A DNA stretch of 64,000 nucleotides from NCBI GenBank assembly GCA_949130495.1, contig OX422223.1, forward strand, positions 80,012,751 through 80,076,750. Reading direction: 5' to 3'. The translations under genes were made by a program, and so were the position numbers. Shown here one piece after another: positions 23,144-35,140 of the stretch (position 1 is the stretch's first letter; every line of letters starts with the position of its first letter). The notes under the pieces were generated by a model. It saw nothing but the letters and a program-made list of their open reading frames with translations, ran no database searches and was not told the origin of the DNA. The stretch comes from Sambucus nigra. Its lineage: Eukaryota; Streptophyta; Magnoliopsida; Dipsacales; Adoxaceae.

Positions 23144-24513
23144 AATGGGCATTCAAATTGTAAAACATGATGAGCCTACAAATCAAGTGGAGAAAATGGC
23201 TAGCACTTCATTGACAAAAATATAGTACCTAGCAATAGCAGAGAGTTATCTTTGATCTTCTTTCACATTCATCAGCTTTGCGAGAGAATAAACTGCAAAT
23301 AAAAACATATTAGTCAATTATTTGTTCATTATTTGTCCAATATGTTCCAACATGTTCATAAAGCTATCCTTATGTCCATTATTTGTCCATTTTAATGTTC
23401 ACTCTCCTTATGTCCTACCATTATTAGTCAATTACTCTATAGAAAGTAAACTATAAAGGTGTCGGGCAGTGGAAGCGTGGGGTTGTTGTATGCATATATG
23501 CACATCATCATATATGCACCATATATGCAGATAGCTACTGTGCACATATGCATACTGCTGTTGCATATGTGCATACAGTTGCTGCGCACATATGCATACA
23601 ACTGTTGCATATATGTTATTGTATGCATATATGCATACAACGTTTCACCATCTACATGCTAACATTTCACCATCTACATGCTGAAATATTATATGTTATG
23701 TATCTCTAAGTATAGCAATGACTATTACAAGATTATCAAACCATTATTTGATAAAATTGAAATCTTTGGCACCCAAAATTTTTTAAATCACTCATTATTT
23801 CGAATCAACTTATGATATGAAATAGTATAGAAACAAGTCTTCACATATAATAACTAATTATAGGCAAATGACTTCTTAAGATTAAAAGATAAACCATAGG
23901 ACAGTTCTAACTATAGGCCTAGAAGAGCTGTAGATTAGTTTTTAGGGATATAAACATTTTTATAATATGCCAACAATTCATAGAGCTCTCATCACTAAGG
24001 AATACACTTTCCAACAATTCATAGAGCTCACATTCACCAATCTTATAAGATCGAATAACAAGCAAACAATATTAATAGATACTCAATATAGATAAAAGCG
24101 TAAGGTTATAAATAAAAAAAGAATCTCTAAAACTGAAAAGAATACCAACCAGCGTGATCTGCCCCGTATCAGAAGAACTCATTGTATTGTCATCAACTAT
24201 CATCATAATATTGGTTTATATAATTATATAACATGTGTGTTTAACTCAAATATACACATTATAGCCTCAAATGTATATAGTGAAAGTGTAGTAGTGGACA
24301 TAGAGGCTCAGGCATTATTCCTCGAGGCGCTATAACCTTAAAGGTTTGAGGCGTGGGTACAGTGTCACTATAGCCTCAAAGGTTTGATGATTTGAATCTT
24401 GTTCTCCCTCTGAATTATAATGTTATTGCCATGCCATCGCTCATATTTCCAGTGATTGAGTTTGAGAATGTAATGAAATGGTTTTGTTATACATCTGATT
24501 TTATGGTTTGGCC
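23144..24513. other. Non-coding CACTA interior with ATGCAT-rich cluster
   Basis: At 23487-23640 the hexamer ATGCAT or ATATGCA(C/T) recurs over ten times in both orientations (TATGCATATATGCACA and similar). At 23640-23690 TTTCACCATCTACATGCT is repeated twice. Near 24263-24390 a unit TATAGCCTCAAAGGTTTGA recurs in direct and inverted forms. No gene is seen. Confidence 0.6.

Positions 24514-24559
<46 letters not shown>
24514..24559. repeat. Compound (TA)n(GT)n microsatellite
   Basis: About 17 bases of TA alternation run directly into about 29 bases of GT alternation. It generates a spurious minus-strand ORF rich in His-Thr. Confidence 0.95.
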
Positions 24560-24560
<1 letters not shown>

Positions 24561-24666
24561 TGTAATGAGTTAGGTTTGGAAAATATGTATTCATTCTTAT
24601 GTATATTACACTTATAAAAAGTTACGTTCAAGTGTATATTACAGTGTAGTTCCAAATCTCAAGTCA

Positions 24667-25243
24667 ATGTTAAAGAGCAACTTATTTGTGGAAAATGAAA
24701 TTACCTTTATGGAATATAAGCGTGGAAGCCTAAAATCCAAAACTTCTATGATGTATCCTCTAAAGCCTGTCACATTTAAAAAGGAAAAGTACTCAGTGAA
24801 CCTTAACCGATTATTTGATTTTCCAATTAACTTTGAGGATATTAATAATTCTTCTAAGATTGAAAATTGCAATTTAATATCTCCAGTGGCAAAGGGCATT
24901 TCTGAAGATGAGGAGAGTAGAACACTAAGGAATGTAATGATTTTAATCCTCACTTAATTCCCATTAACCTTAAAGACCTCATATTTAAAGCTCAATTATA
25001 TAAGAACCGCAATCTTATCTCCCTCAACTTAAGTAGGTCACAGAAAAGAGCCATCAATTTTGAAGCCAAAGAAGACATTGCCTTACATGATGGGACCAAA
25101 CTGAAAGCTGAATTAGCTCAAGAAGCCATAGAGAAAATCACTAAGTGCTATGACAACCTTTTCTCAAAGAGTCTGTAAGGAAATTAAATCTTCATCCTTG
25201 GACCCTAAAAAAGCGGAGGAGGAGATGATTAAACTAAATCAAT
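24667..25243 (+). pseudogene. Unidentified protein-coding relic with two frameshifts
   Basis: An open frame from ATG 24667 passes into a second frame near 24935 (PHLIPINLKDLIFKAQLYKN, NLSRSQKRAINFEAKEDI, stop about 25176-25178). It then passes into a third frame (KEIKSSSLDPKKAEEEMIKL, stop about 25241). The pieces abut and keep lysine- and glutamate-rich helical character, as expected for one protein of about 190 residues hit by two small indels. I do not recognise the family. It may be a captured host gene fragment or a lost transposon gene. Confidence 0.45.
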
Positions 25244-26685
25244 AAAAAATATAGAGGTGCACAAATTAGAACACCTTGTATAGTCAGACAACATTATCTC
25301 ATTTTTTCTTCTAAACTACAAAAGAAGTTAAAGTGAGATTAAAGTTATCCATTTTCAATAGAGTTAAGTTGATACATTCTACTATGCCTTTACAACAAAA
25401 ATAAGAATAAATAGAACCTTAACCAAAATTTAGATGGTCAAAACATTTGCCGATGTTGAACACTTCATGGGCTACACGTTCATCTTATCTAAAATATAAA
25501 CATATATACAAAATAAAAGTAGATGAGATGACATATCGTATCAATACCATATGAAATACATTAGGGTATGCTCAATATTGAGATTCGAATCTCAACATAC
25601 TATGAACTATCGAATCTTAAATAGAAACTTAAGAAGCAGAACTATTGAATCTCAAGCAACATACAATGTATTACCTGTGTATTATTTTTCAGGAAACATC
25701 ATCCATTGGTTTTATTATGGTGCGTTGGATCTTATACTTGCCTTATTCTTCGTAGGTGACTCCTCCATGTTCTGAGACTTTTCGCATTGCATAGGAGACA
25801 AATACCTCAATACACGGGCCTACCTATATCAGCATGTCGTAATGTCACTGGCCAGTTCACAATTCATCTTTTGGCCATGCATGGCCAACTAGACCCCTGA
25901 GGATTATCGTATAATTTTTTAAGGTGTTGTGTTGGACAAATATGGTGATATTTTATCCATCCTATCATACCTTATAGCATACATAATCATATATACATGC
26001 CCATGCGTATTCTCGGACGATATTGTTGGGGGATATAAAGAAAAAATAAACTAACATCCAATGAAAGTCGATCATTTACTAATAACATTTATACTATAAG
26101 AGAAGTAAAGAATGCTCACAAAATTTACCTAATAAAATTTATCACCTAGCCAAATATTTTCTATTCCAACAGTAATAAAAGAAACACTCTCTTTGACTTT
26201 TCCCCAATATAATTGCATCATTAGACTTGTCGCCATAGAAATTCATAAATTAGAGTTATCGTCTGCATGTGCATCAATCCACTTGTACCTTTTGCATTGA
26301 GTAATTTTAAGACAACTCTTACTTATGAGTTGTGACTCAATTTTAAATGACGATCCATGGATATCATATGCCAACCAATACATTTGTAGCAAGTCAGTGA
26401 ATCACAAAAAGTAAGTCACAATCAAGAATTAGTCTAGAATTACAGCTTATGCATTATCTGTTGCATTGGGATAAGTCTAATTTTTTAACTTATAGGGAGT
26501 AATTTAATTATGCAATAATCTCAGGGGGTAAAGTTAAAATAAAAAGAAAAAGAAAAACATGGAAACCTAAAACTTATCTCCGAATCCATACATCGTCAAA
26601 GACTGTAATTAAAATCAGATTGTACTCATCCAAAAAAGTGTTTGTCTGGTAAATTCATCCATTCTGAAAGGTCAGGTAATCTCAC
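25244..26685. other. No gene seen
   Basis: AT-rich sequence with many stops in all frames. An intron of the LEUNIG_HOMOLOG fragment may begin at its right edge (GT splice donor on the minus strand at 26685), but no further exon could be found to the left. Confidence 0.4.
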
Positions 26686-27120
26686 CTGCACCACAAAGTC
26701 TGGACTTTGATTGTAAAATTTCTTGTCCATAAATTGAAGAAGGATCTGCAGGCAAAGATTTTTGAGCTGCACCCAAACTAACCTCCCCTTTTATGTCCTA
26801 CAAATTCCATAAAATTATAAACCCAAGCATGGAACCAAAGATAATGAATCGAATAAATAAATTCATATAAATAATCTATAGTTCAAGTACATACAGTGGT
26901 CGGTTGAGACCGCCCCTGAATTTGCTGCGAAGCCGCAGACATGCTCCCAGAATTGCCTTGTATCAACTCACTGAATCAACAATAAAAGTAAGAGAAACTG
27001 ATGAGCAAATTAACTAGCGGAGTAAAAGTGACAAATATCAAGTAGACATACATGGCCCTACCGATTTTACCCTTGATGATTTGTTGCTGATTTGAGAAGA
27101 GCCATCATATTGGCATCAAT
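26686..27120 (-). pseudogene. LUH: LEUNIG_HOMOLOG-like corepressor fragment, three exons
   Basis: Minus-strand exons are 27120-27071 (ANMMALLKSATNHQG), 26970-26895 (LIQGNSGSMSAASQQIQG) and 26797-26686 (DIKGEVSLGAAQKSLPADPS, then SSIYGQEILQSKS). All four inner splice edges have GT donors and AG acceptors, and the phase is kept across both joins (1 base carried at the first, 0 at the second). The sequence resembles the linker region of plant Groucho/Tup1-type corepressor LEUNIG_HOMOLOG, before its WD40 repeats. LisH and WD40 parts are absent. It lies between the CACTA end and transposase, so it is probably a captured piece. Gene identity rests on memory of the family. Confidence 0.68.
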
Positions 27121-27329
27121 AAAAGATAGTGTTGGAATACACTGGCGGATGGCTTCCCCATCATTCCTTCCGAGTTCATAGAATTTATGGGACCTCCAAG
27201 GGGAGGATGATTAGGATCCCTTCGTTTCAACTAAGCATTCAGCTACTGCATGAGTTGGAATTGTTGTATTTGCATCAATTACTAACCGTTGCGACATCAA
27301 TTATTAACCCCATAGATGATCCAAGGCAC

Positions 27330-27545
27330 CATAAGCCTCCAAAGTGATCAAAATGACCAAAGTGACGAACGAAATACCTGAGACTCCAAAGTGACAGCAA
27401 GCGTGAAGAACTCCAAAGTGATGGCACACATGAGACTCTAAAGTGATGACAGTCATGGGACTCCAAAGTGACTAAGACGTGGGACTCCAAAGTGACTAAA
27501 ACGTGAGAGATAAAAGAGCCGAGTGGGAGACTCCAAAATGAGAGT
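27330..27545. repeat. Minisatellite, about 24-28-bp unit, GACTCCAAAGTGA core
   Basis: The core CTCCAAAGTGA recurs about seven times with variants (GAACTCCAAAGTGATGG, GGGACTCCAAAGTGACTA). Spacers vary around ACGTGGG or CATGAGA. The array starts just beyond the LEUNIG_HOMOLOG fragment. Confidence 0.85.
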
Positions 27546-28312
27546 GATGCAACTTGTTACAACTCCAACAATTACTGATTGTATAAGACGGGAAGATTAC
27601 CGTAAAGCGTAATTGATCTGTCGAAAGATTTTAGATCTAGATTCTTTGATTTTTATCCTAATTTTAAATTTGACCATTGACGAGGCAGTTGTTCTACTAT
27701 AATATGTGACGATTTCTGGTGTTTTCGTAGTATTTTGATGTATTCTTACTTTTTAATATAATTATTAATATGTGTCGATGCCTTACTAGTCAACAAAGTG
27801 TCAACCACTATTTTTACTTTTAGAACTGATTTGAATTTTAGAACTAGAACGATCTATATTTATTTGTATAATCACATATGTTTGTATGTTAATAATCCTT
27901 GAATAGTTAGATGAATCTGTAAGTTATGTATATTCCTGGCATTTATTTGTTGTTTGGTACGAAGATATTGAAACTTGAATGCCCAATCCTTTAGGTCGTA
28001 TTCATCATAACTGAACAAGGATTTTCATTTTCACACTAGGGTTGAGGATTCACTTTGACACTAGTTTTCAATCCTTCATAACTATGATTCAGTAGCTCAT
28101 ATTGAAGTCCAAAAGGTAACCCACCATATATTTATAATATCCATCAATCTTATCGGATAAATAAGGTAACACGCCATTGATATTCAATAGTTTAGGAATA
28201 TTTATAAGTAGATTTTCAATATTGTGGGTATATAGATATTAAATAGTATATATTAATTTTCTACAAATGCAGCTCAATATACAGAATGTCATCAGAATTT
28301 AGCAAATAGTGA
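27546..28312. other. No gene seen, upstream of CACTA transposase
   Basis: AT-rich. It probably contains the worn promoter and leader of the transposase gene, but no motif is strong enough to mark. Confidence 0.4.
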
Positions 28313-31300
28313 ATGAAGGAACATGAAAGAGGTAGTGAAAAATATACTAATGGGGATGCTACATTCATTAACTTTGTGAAGAGTAACGGTAGCAGCCAAA
28401 CCAAATTTTCATGCCCATGCATTAAATGTGAAAATGGAAAATTTATAGAGCTTGAAAACATCTATTTTCATTTTCTTCATTATGGTATATCTAAGTCTTA
28501 CACATTTTGGCATTTTCACGGGGAAAACGAACTCGTTAAAAGAAAATAAACATGTCCCTGATGATCCTAGGATGGAAAAACTTATACACTACGCATTCGA
28601 AATGTTCAATCATGAAGTTGATCATTTATCAAGTGAAATTTTTAGAAAAGGGGACAATAACAATTGTAGTAATGAGGAGTTAAAATACAAAAAGTTACGT
28701 TGCAAGACAAGTGAACCGTTGAACCCATCAACTTTTGAGAAACATAAAATGATATGTCAAGTTGAAAAATTATAAAGATAAGATATGGTTTATCAGATAA
28801 TAGTGTTTTAGAATTTTCGTAGGTGTTTAAAGAGTTTTTGTCGAAAGTAAATAAATTACCATCCAAGAATCCATCCATAACAAAACATAACTAAAGAAGT
28901 TAGTCTGGATTATAATATAATTCATGCATGCAAAAATTATTGTATATTATATAGAAAAGAACATGAAATGAAGGAAAAATGCCCAGTATGCAACCTATTT
29001 AGGTATAAGTTGGGAATAAATGGGGAGGATAAAGTATCTCTTAAGAAAGTTAGACATTTTCTCCCGATTACAAGGTTCAAGAGATTATTCACCATACCAT
29101 CTATTGAAAATGAGATGACTTGGCATATTAGAGCGCAATGTAGCAAAAATGGTGTGCATCATCTTATTGATTCGTTTATTTGGAAATTAGTTTATTGATG
29201 TGGCCAGACTTTGCGGCTGAAAAATGTAATGTCCATTTTAGTATCCCCACTAATGGTTTTAATCCGTACGGGGATCTCAACTCCAATTCCAGTTATTTTC
29301 CTATCAATGTTTATCTTCTTTTTAATACGGGGTCATCTTTGTTCATGAAAATGAAGTTTTCAATGATGTCAAATCTTTGATATCCAGGTCGAAGGAATTG
29401 AGCAAAGACATTGGCATTTTCCTGGAACCTCTTCTAGACGAGTTAAAGGAATTATAGCTTCATGGTGTCATAGCGTATGACTCTTATACAAAAATCAATT
29501 TTACTTTGAGAGTGATGTTGTTGTGGTCATTCCATGATTTTCTTGCATATGGAACTTTATTGGGCTGCATAGTCCAAGGTTATAAGGCATGGCCAGTTTA
29601 CGGAGAAGAGTATACTCTAAATGACTTAAGAGTAATAGGAAAATATATTATTGTGGTCATAGAATATTCCTTCCTCGCGATCACAAGTCATAGAGGATAA
29701 ATGTAATTTCAACAATAAGGTTGAACATCGTAAATCTCCACGGAGGTTATCTAGTTCGGCGATTGAGAAAAAGATGGAATCCATCAAATTGGTAAACAAA
29801 TTTTAGGAATAAAAAGAAAACTTAAAGGGGTAAGGATATGATTGGAGATTTTACCACTCCATGGTATCAAAGGTCTATTTTATTTGATTTTCCCATTATA
29901 AAGAGCATAATGTTTTCCATAATCTAAATGCTATGCGCATTGAGAAAAACATCATCGATCATCTTTTGTTAACCACTATAGACGAAAAAGATAGAAAAAA
30001 AGAATGTAAAGATATGGAGACCATTGGGTTAAAACGAATGTGTATGGCAGCAGATGAAAGTTTAGAAAAACTATGCAACCAAAGGATGCATTCGCAGTAA
30101 ATAAAAAAATGGTTCTTTCATACTTTAAAGGAGCTAAATCTTGAAAGAGGTTTTCTTTCTAACTTGATTATTGTGTGAGTTTACAACCGCTTGGATTGAA
30201 CAAACTCAAGTAACATGACTATCATGTAATTATGAAGTATTTTTTATCGTTGCTGCTTAAAAATGCTTATCTAAAACACAAGGACTTGTTAATAGCCATT
30301 CAACAGCTAAACTTATTTTTCAATATATTATGTTCCAAAGTGATTAAGAGGGGTGTTTTAGAGTCAACGAGGAAAGCATTATTTGAGGCTATGTGTGTTT
30401 TGCAGAAATATTTTCCACTGGATATTTTGTTATTACCATCCACCTCATTATACACTTAGCGGTGGACATCTTAATTTGTCGTCCGGGAAGATATACGTGG
30501 ATGTATCCTTATAGAGGTGATTAAATAATAAATAATTTCGTAAGCTTTTTTATTTTCGCAAAATTTTTGATTTTTTATAATCAATATATTTTTATATGTA
30601 AGTTGATGAAATATTACAAGAAGTATGCTAATAGTAGGAGGTATGATGAAGGGAGCATTACAAAGAAATATATCGTGGGAGAATCGACTCTTTATTACAT
30701 GGAGTAAAAGCAAAGACCTAGTGAAGGAAATCAGAAATATACTCATAAAGATTTTCTCGATGAAGATGATGATGAATATGTGGGCGAGGATAATTTATTA
30801 CAAGGTAAGAATATCAAGTTAAACCATTACAATTTCCACTAGCACATAAGTGGGTGCTACAAAAACCAAATGGAGTGCATGAATGGTAAAAGTGTATCAA
30901 TACGATTTGATATTTTTTTTATTGAAAAATACCCCATGTGTAGGTTGTTGTAGGAAGTAGGATGACTAAGTGTGTGTATTTGAATTAGTGTAGGAAATAG
31001 GATCTTTATTGGGAATCTACATTTGGTCGTAACCAAAAAACGACTATAGTAAAGAAAAAAATGAGATTTTTTTCCCATAGTTGATTAAGACGGTTCGCTC
31101 TTAATTCGACTATATAATAAAGTGTAAGTTTATTCGTGTGTGTGTGTGTGTGGGTGTGTGTATAATCATCTTTTATAACCTTTTGTGGTCATTAAAAGAG
31201 GTATTGGCCGATACCACACTTTGCCATCTAGCAAATGGGCCATTATATAATTTACAATCATATAAGAGGTATTATGTGAATGGGTTTGAATTTTTCACAC

Positions 31301-31740
31301 ATGAGTTTGATGAGTTGCGGGTAACCCAAAATAGAGGCATGTAAAAGAGGGCCATTACAAAGTTCAAGTCAAGTGAAAATAATATAAAATTACCAGGAAG
31401 AAAAGACAACATACCTTGGGATTGTTCTTAGAATATTTGAGCTGGATTATACTTATTTAAAAAGAATTGTCTTTTACTGTGACTTTATGAGAGTTGAGGA
31501 TAATATAAATGGTTTCAAAGTTGATCACGACTCAAAATTAATTATGGTAAACTTAAGTAAGATAAATAGTAAGGATATAACAGACGATGATCCATTCATT
31601 CTTGCATCTGAAGCATATTAAGTGTTCTACTTAGTGGATTTTGAAGACGAAGGTTGGTCTATCATTTTCCATGTGCCGCAGAGATTAACAAGTGTTGACA
31701 AACTTGAGGTTCTTATAATGTAGCAGTATATTCATGGGGA
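28313..31740 (+). pseudogene. CACTA (TNP2-type) transposase, heavily degraded
   Basis: This would cut and paste the CACTA element. Recognisable parts come in family order over many frames. Transposase-associated zinc domain: about 28313-28545 (FSCPCIKCENGKF, FHFLHYGI). TNP2 domain: about 28930-29620 (HACKNYCILYRKE, KCPVCNLFRYK, RHFLPITRFKRLF, WPDFAAEKCNVHF, NGFNPYGDLNSNSSYFPI, LLWSFHDFLAYGT). DUF4218-like: about 30232-30760 (LCSKVIKRGVLE, LQKYFPLDILLLP, WMYPYRG). DUF4216-like: about 31200-31720 (NGFEFFTHEFDELR, DPFILASEAY, FEDEGWSIIFHVP). More than ten frameshifts and stops remove activity. A GT run lies at 31134-31160 inside it. Confidence 0.85.
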
Positions 31741-32482
31741 AAATCCCAATTTGAAGAATCTTCTTTAGGACTTCTAGTATAAGTTAAAGCTGACTTTTAT
31801 GGCTTCTTAATATTTACTGCTTCAACTCTTCACCTATTATATATAAGGATTTTAGACATCTCTTCAAGTTTTTTTTCTTATAATATATCTTGTTTGCATC
31901 TAAGGTTTAACGTGAGTTTGTTTCATTTGTAAATTGATTTTAGTCCTGAATGTGGTCGTGTATTATTTGTAAAATAATATTGTACATATATTCTAAATAC
32001 ATTGATATTTTATTTGTTCACGTAAGTTGACAACCTAAGTTTATTAGCATGCATCCTATATTTTACATGAGTTAAGTTTCATTATAACATCAAATGAAGT
32101 TGATATATCCAACCCATATGATGGTCTAAACGGATCATCTCCAAACTCAATAATTATGGTTTAAATCAATCAATATAATCAAGTAGCAGGTCATGAGAAA
32201 AGCCGATTCATGGCTCAACTTGGTAAAAATGGTCTAGGCTTAGCTCCCAATATTATAAACTAATTGGCTCAAAGTTCTGGAAACGTACAAAGAGGGTGTT
32301 CGAAAAAAAAGCATGTAAGACTTCTTACATATAATTCATTTGTTCATTATCTTTGCTTTTTTTTATCATTACACATTTCTTATAATTTTTAAATATCAAT
32401 TTTCCTATTATAGAAAATATAGCCTCCCGAAAAGTTACAAGATCATTTGCTACAAAAGTAAGGGCAATCAATCTAAGGCATA
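31741..32482 (+). other. CACTA spacer between transposase and second gene
   Basis: AT-rich with no ORF of value. It probably holds the transposase 3' end and the start of the downstream CACTA gene. It ends at the Helitron insertion point (A at 32482). Confidence 0.4.
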
Positions 32483-32827
32483 TCTATTTTATATATGTAA
32501 AATGGAAGCCTATAGTTATTACTCCTCCATGTGTAAGGCGTCCACGTAGGACTGATATATTCAATTCATTTCTTCTCTTTATCTCCTCCAAATTGTTTCT
32601 CTGTTATTTCTTCCATGAGTTGGAAATAAACTGTCACGCCAAAACCAATTTCACATCATCAAATCCACTCCCTTTCTTGCTCCAAAAGCCTTGAAAACAA
32701 ACCGTCACAGTCCATGATCACACACATCCCCCTACCCACCTCCCCCTCACTGTCACACACCCAAAGACCTATAAACTTCTACCCCTCTTCTATCATATTC
32801 ATACACCTCTCTTTATTTTTCTCTCAA

Positions 32828-33330
32828 ATGTTACAAATGGATCAAAGATGGGAATCCAACATTAGTGTGGCCGCTAGTTGTCCTAGGTGTGCTTCTACAA
32901 ACATAAAGTTTGTTATTAAAACTATAGTTTATCTCAACCTATGTACTTTTGCAAAGGTTGTAGAAGATATTGGACCAAAGGTGGATCACTTAGAAAAATA
33001 CCCGTTGGAGCAGGTAGAAGAACCCAAAGATAAAAATCAACTAGACCCATTTTACAGACCAACCGAGTTTGCCCAAGTACAGGAAGGTCCAGTATTAACC
33101 CCAAAAAATGATGGATCATCGAATATTGATATGGCTGTTGTTTTTGCTAACTTCTTGAACCAAAGTTCAAATTCGGAAAATAAGGGTAATCATGTGATCT
33201 AATCATTGAAACTGAGATATCTTAGGTCGAGGAAGGTTTTTCGGGTCATGATCTGAATGTGTTTGAGCTAGGGACTTTATTATCTGATGAGTTATGAAAC
33301 TTTGGTTGGCACCCAATGGTGTATTTGATT
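32828..33330 (+). pseudogene. Dof-type zinc-finger transcription factor relic
   Basis: ATG 32828 starts MLQMDQRWE, then the first half of a Dof finger (SCPRCASTNIKF). A base is missing at the FCYY position, and the second half appears in the next frame, about 32925-33020 ([20 protein letters not shown], then [13 protein letters not shown]). A TAA also replaces the expected Tyr codon. The first frame then resumes with a Dof-like C-terminal part (SSNIDMAVVFANFLNQ, about 33118-33165), and further worn matches run to about 33330. All four zinc-binding cysteines are encoded, but in two frames. Intact Dof proteins bind AAAG sites in plant nuclei. The gene piece lies wholly inside the Helitron. Confidence 0.85.
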
Positions 33331-34317
33331 TTGAAGGTTTATGTTTTGGCCTTATTTTATTCTCTTCAGAGATAAGTAAAAGGTTTTAATTTCTAAATCA
33401 TGTGCGCCTGCTGAATATTTGTCTTTTATGAAATTGATTTTTTTTAATTCTTTAAAACAATACAATGTAATAATATATCCCAAATTTGGAAAATAAAAAT
33501 ATTACTTGTTCGAGGAAATTGTTAATACATTTTTTACTCGATATCAATATCATTTTTGGTTCGATCGAGACGAATAGCATATTATTTAAAATATTAAAAA
33601 TTGAAAACATTAGTAGGACTCAATGAATTGGCTCTGCAAATCGACGATATAAAGCTACGTTAGATAATAATTTCAGATATTAGTAATTTCAAATATAATC
33701 AACTGTTTTTTTCCAATTACTCTATCTCATTATATTGAAAAACTATAAATTTTTACTCCTTTTTTACTTTAGGATGATGATATGTTTTTTTTATTAATAT
33801 ATCTCCACACACTTTTCCAATTACACCAAGAAGATTCAAAATTGCCATGTGTGGAAGATAATGAATGGATTCAAAATTGTCATGTGTGGAAGAAAATGAA
33901 AGGATGCCAGTAGAAGTTAATTATTTGTGTAAGACACAGCCATTATTATGACTATTGTTATTTTTATTACTATAGAAACGGTTGTGTTATAAATTATTGT
34001 TTAGAATAAAATAATTATTTACATTTCCAAAGTTTTAAAAATTATTTGAAAAGTATATTAAATAATTTGTTATAGATTACATATTGGTAGAAATCTACGT
34101 AAGCTCATTATTTAAGCGTTGTCAAAGGTGCAATATTATTATTCTCAACTTTATATCAATGATTGAATTCATCTATTGATTCAAGTTTTCATTTTAACTC
34201 AGAAATATGTGGTATCTTAAATAATAATCAATTTTTAAGTCAATCGTTAAAGGATTAGCTCATGAAAAAAGATTTCCACATTTATGCATTAAAATACGAT
34301 AAAAATATTATATGCAC
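33331..34317. other. Non-coding Helitron 3' part
   Basis: AT-rich, no gene. A short tandem repeat GATTCAAAATTG(C/T)CATGTGTGGAAGA occurs twice near 33833-33895. Confidence 0.5.
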
Positions 34318-34344
34318 CTGCGCATCGCGCGGATTGCATGCTAG
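34318..34344 (+). other. Helitron 3' hairpin and CTAG terminus
   Basis: Six-base-pair stem (one T-G pair) with an ATC loop, then GATTGCATG... spacing and CTAG. This is the Helitron termination signal that ends strand transfer. Confidence 0.82.
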
Positions 34345-35140
34345 TAAATCCACATTACGGAAGAACTATTTTGATAAGTATCCAATAAATGCCAAAGGGT
34401 TGGCCAATGTACCCTCAAGTGTTAAGTCGGAATAGTGCAAAGAGTTTCTGGAGCATGAGAGTACGAAAGAAGTTATATGAAAAAGAAAATCAGGAAAAAA
34501 TAATAGGGAAAAGATTAGGGCCACTCACATAAGTGAGCGCGATGGGAATGCCCAAGTCGAGTAAAATATGTTATGTATTACTATTATGTTTTACTTCTTT
34601 ATTTGATTACTCTTATCTTAAAAATAATATATGTTATGTTTTTTTTGTAAACCAAGAAAGTACATACAAACCCAATTTGTGTTGATGTATGGATAGCTAG
34701 CCACACATGAAAAGGTGGGTCAATAATATAGAGCATTCCTCTAACCATGGTATTTTTTATAAATATTGAATGATGATCATTACATGGAAATGTTATACAT
34801 TTAAATGATTAATCATGAGACTCCTATATATTTAACATGTCACATGATAAGGTGTTGGAGAAGAAAAATAGTTAAAAGAAAGTATTAGTGAGAACACCAA
34901 CCATTCACAATCATTTAGAAACAATGATGTATCCCAAGTCTTTGGTGTTAACAAGCGAGGGCACACTCGTGGTGTCGGTTCCACGATTTCGCTATCATCT
35001 ATCAAGGCTTTGACTCTAGCTTTATCTTTATTTGCAGTTGAAAAGGTCGATGGGCAGTAAATGAAAAGTTAGTTTCATACATTAGAATTCAAGATGAAAG
35101 GCATGAATGATATATTAAGCAATACAGAGACAGTGATTGG
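34345..35140 (+). pseudogene. CACTA second gene, first visible part
   Basis: Worn coding matches occur: about 34430-34560 (CKEFLEHESTKEVI, RATHISERDGNAQVE) and about 34925-35040 (DVSQVFGVNKRGHTRGVGS). These resemble the conserved part of the plant CACTA/En-Spm downstream protein (Transposase_24-like). Several stops and an intron-like AT stretch (34565-34920) intervene. E3 inserted at 35141, and the frame continues beyond it at 40002. Confidence 0.6.

Larger units (their letters stand above)
32483..34344 (+). mobile_element. Non-autonomous Helitron, 1,862 bp, carrying a Dof pseudogene
   Basis: The 5' end TCTATTTTATATATG is followed by GGCGTCCACGTAGGA, typical of plant Helitron starts. The 3' end has a GC-rich hairpin (CTGCGC-ATC-GCGCGG, 34318-34332) 8 bases before CTAG (34341-34344). 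The flanks are A (32482) and T (34345), the host AT site used by Helitrons. No Rep/helicase is encoded. It sits within the CACTA element, whose coding sequence resumes right after it. Confidence 0.82.

Noticed and set aside
22050..23170. Series of plus-strand ORFs with repeated RGVRASYG- and WVFTLK-like peptides
   Set aside because: They come from the ~160-bp tandem array read in frame; unit boundaries, not codons, explain the repetition.
23437..23662. Opposed small ORFs rich in Tyr, Met, His, Ile and Cys
   Set aside because: Both are generated by the ATGCAT-rich repeat on the two strands.
24368..24655. 95-codon minus-strand ORF
   Set aside because: It runs through the (TA)n(GT)n microsatellite and otherwise shows no coding features.
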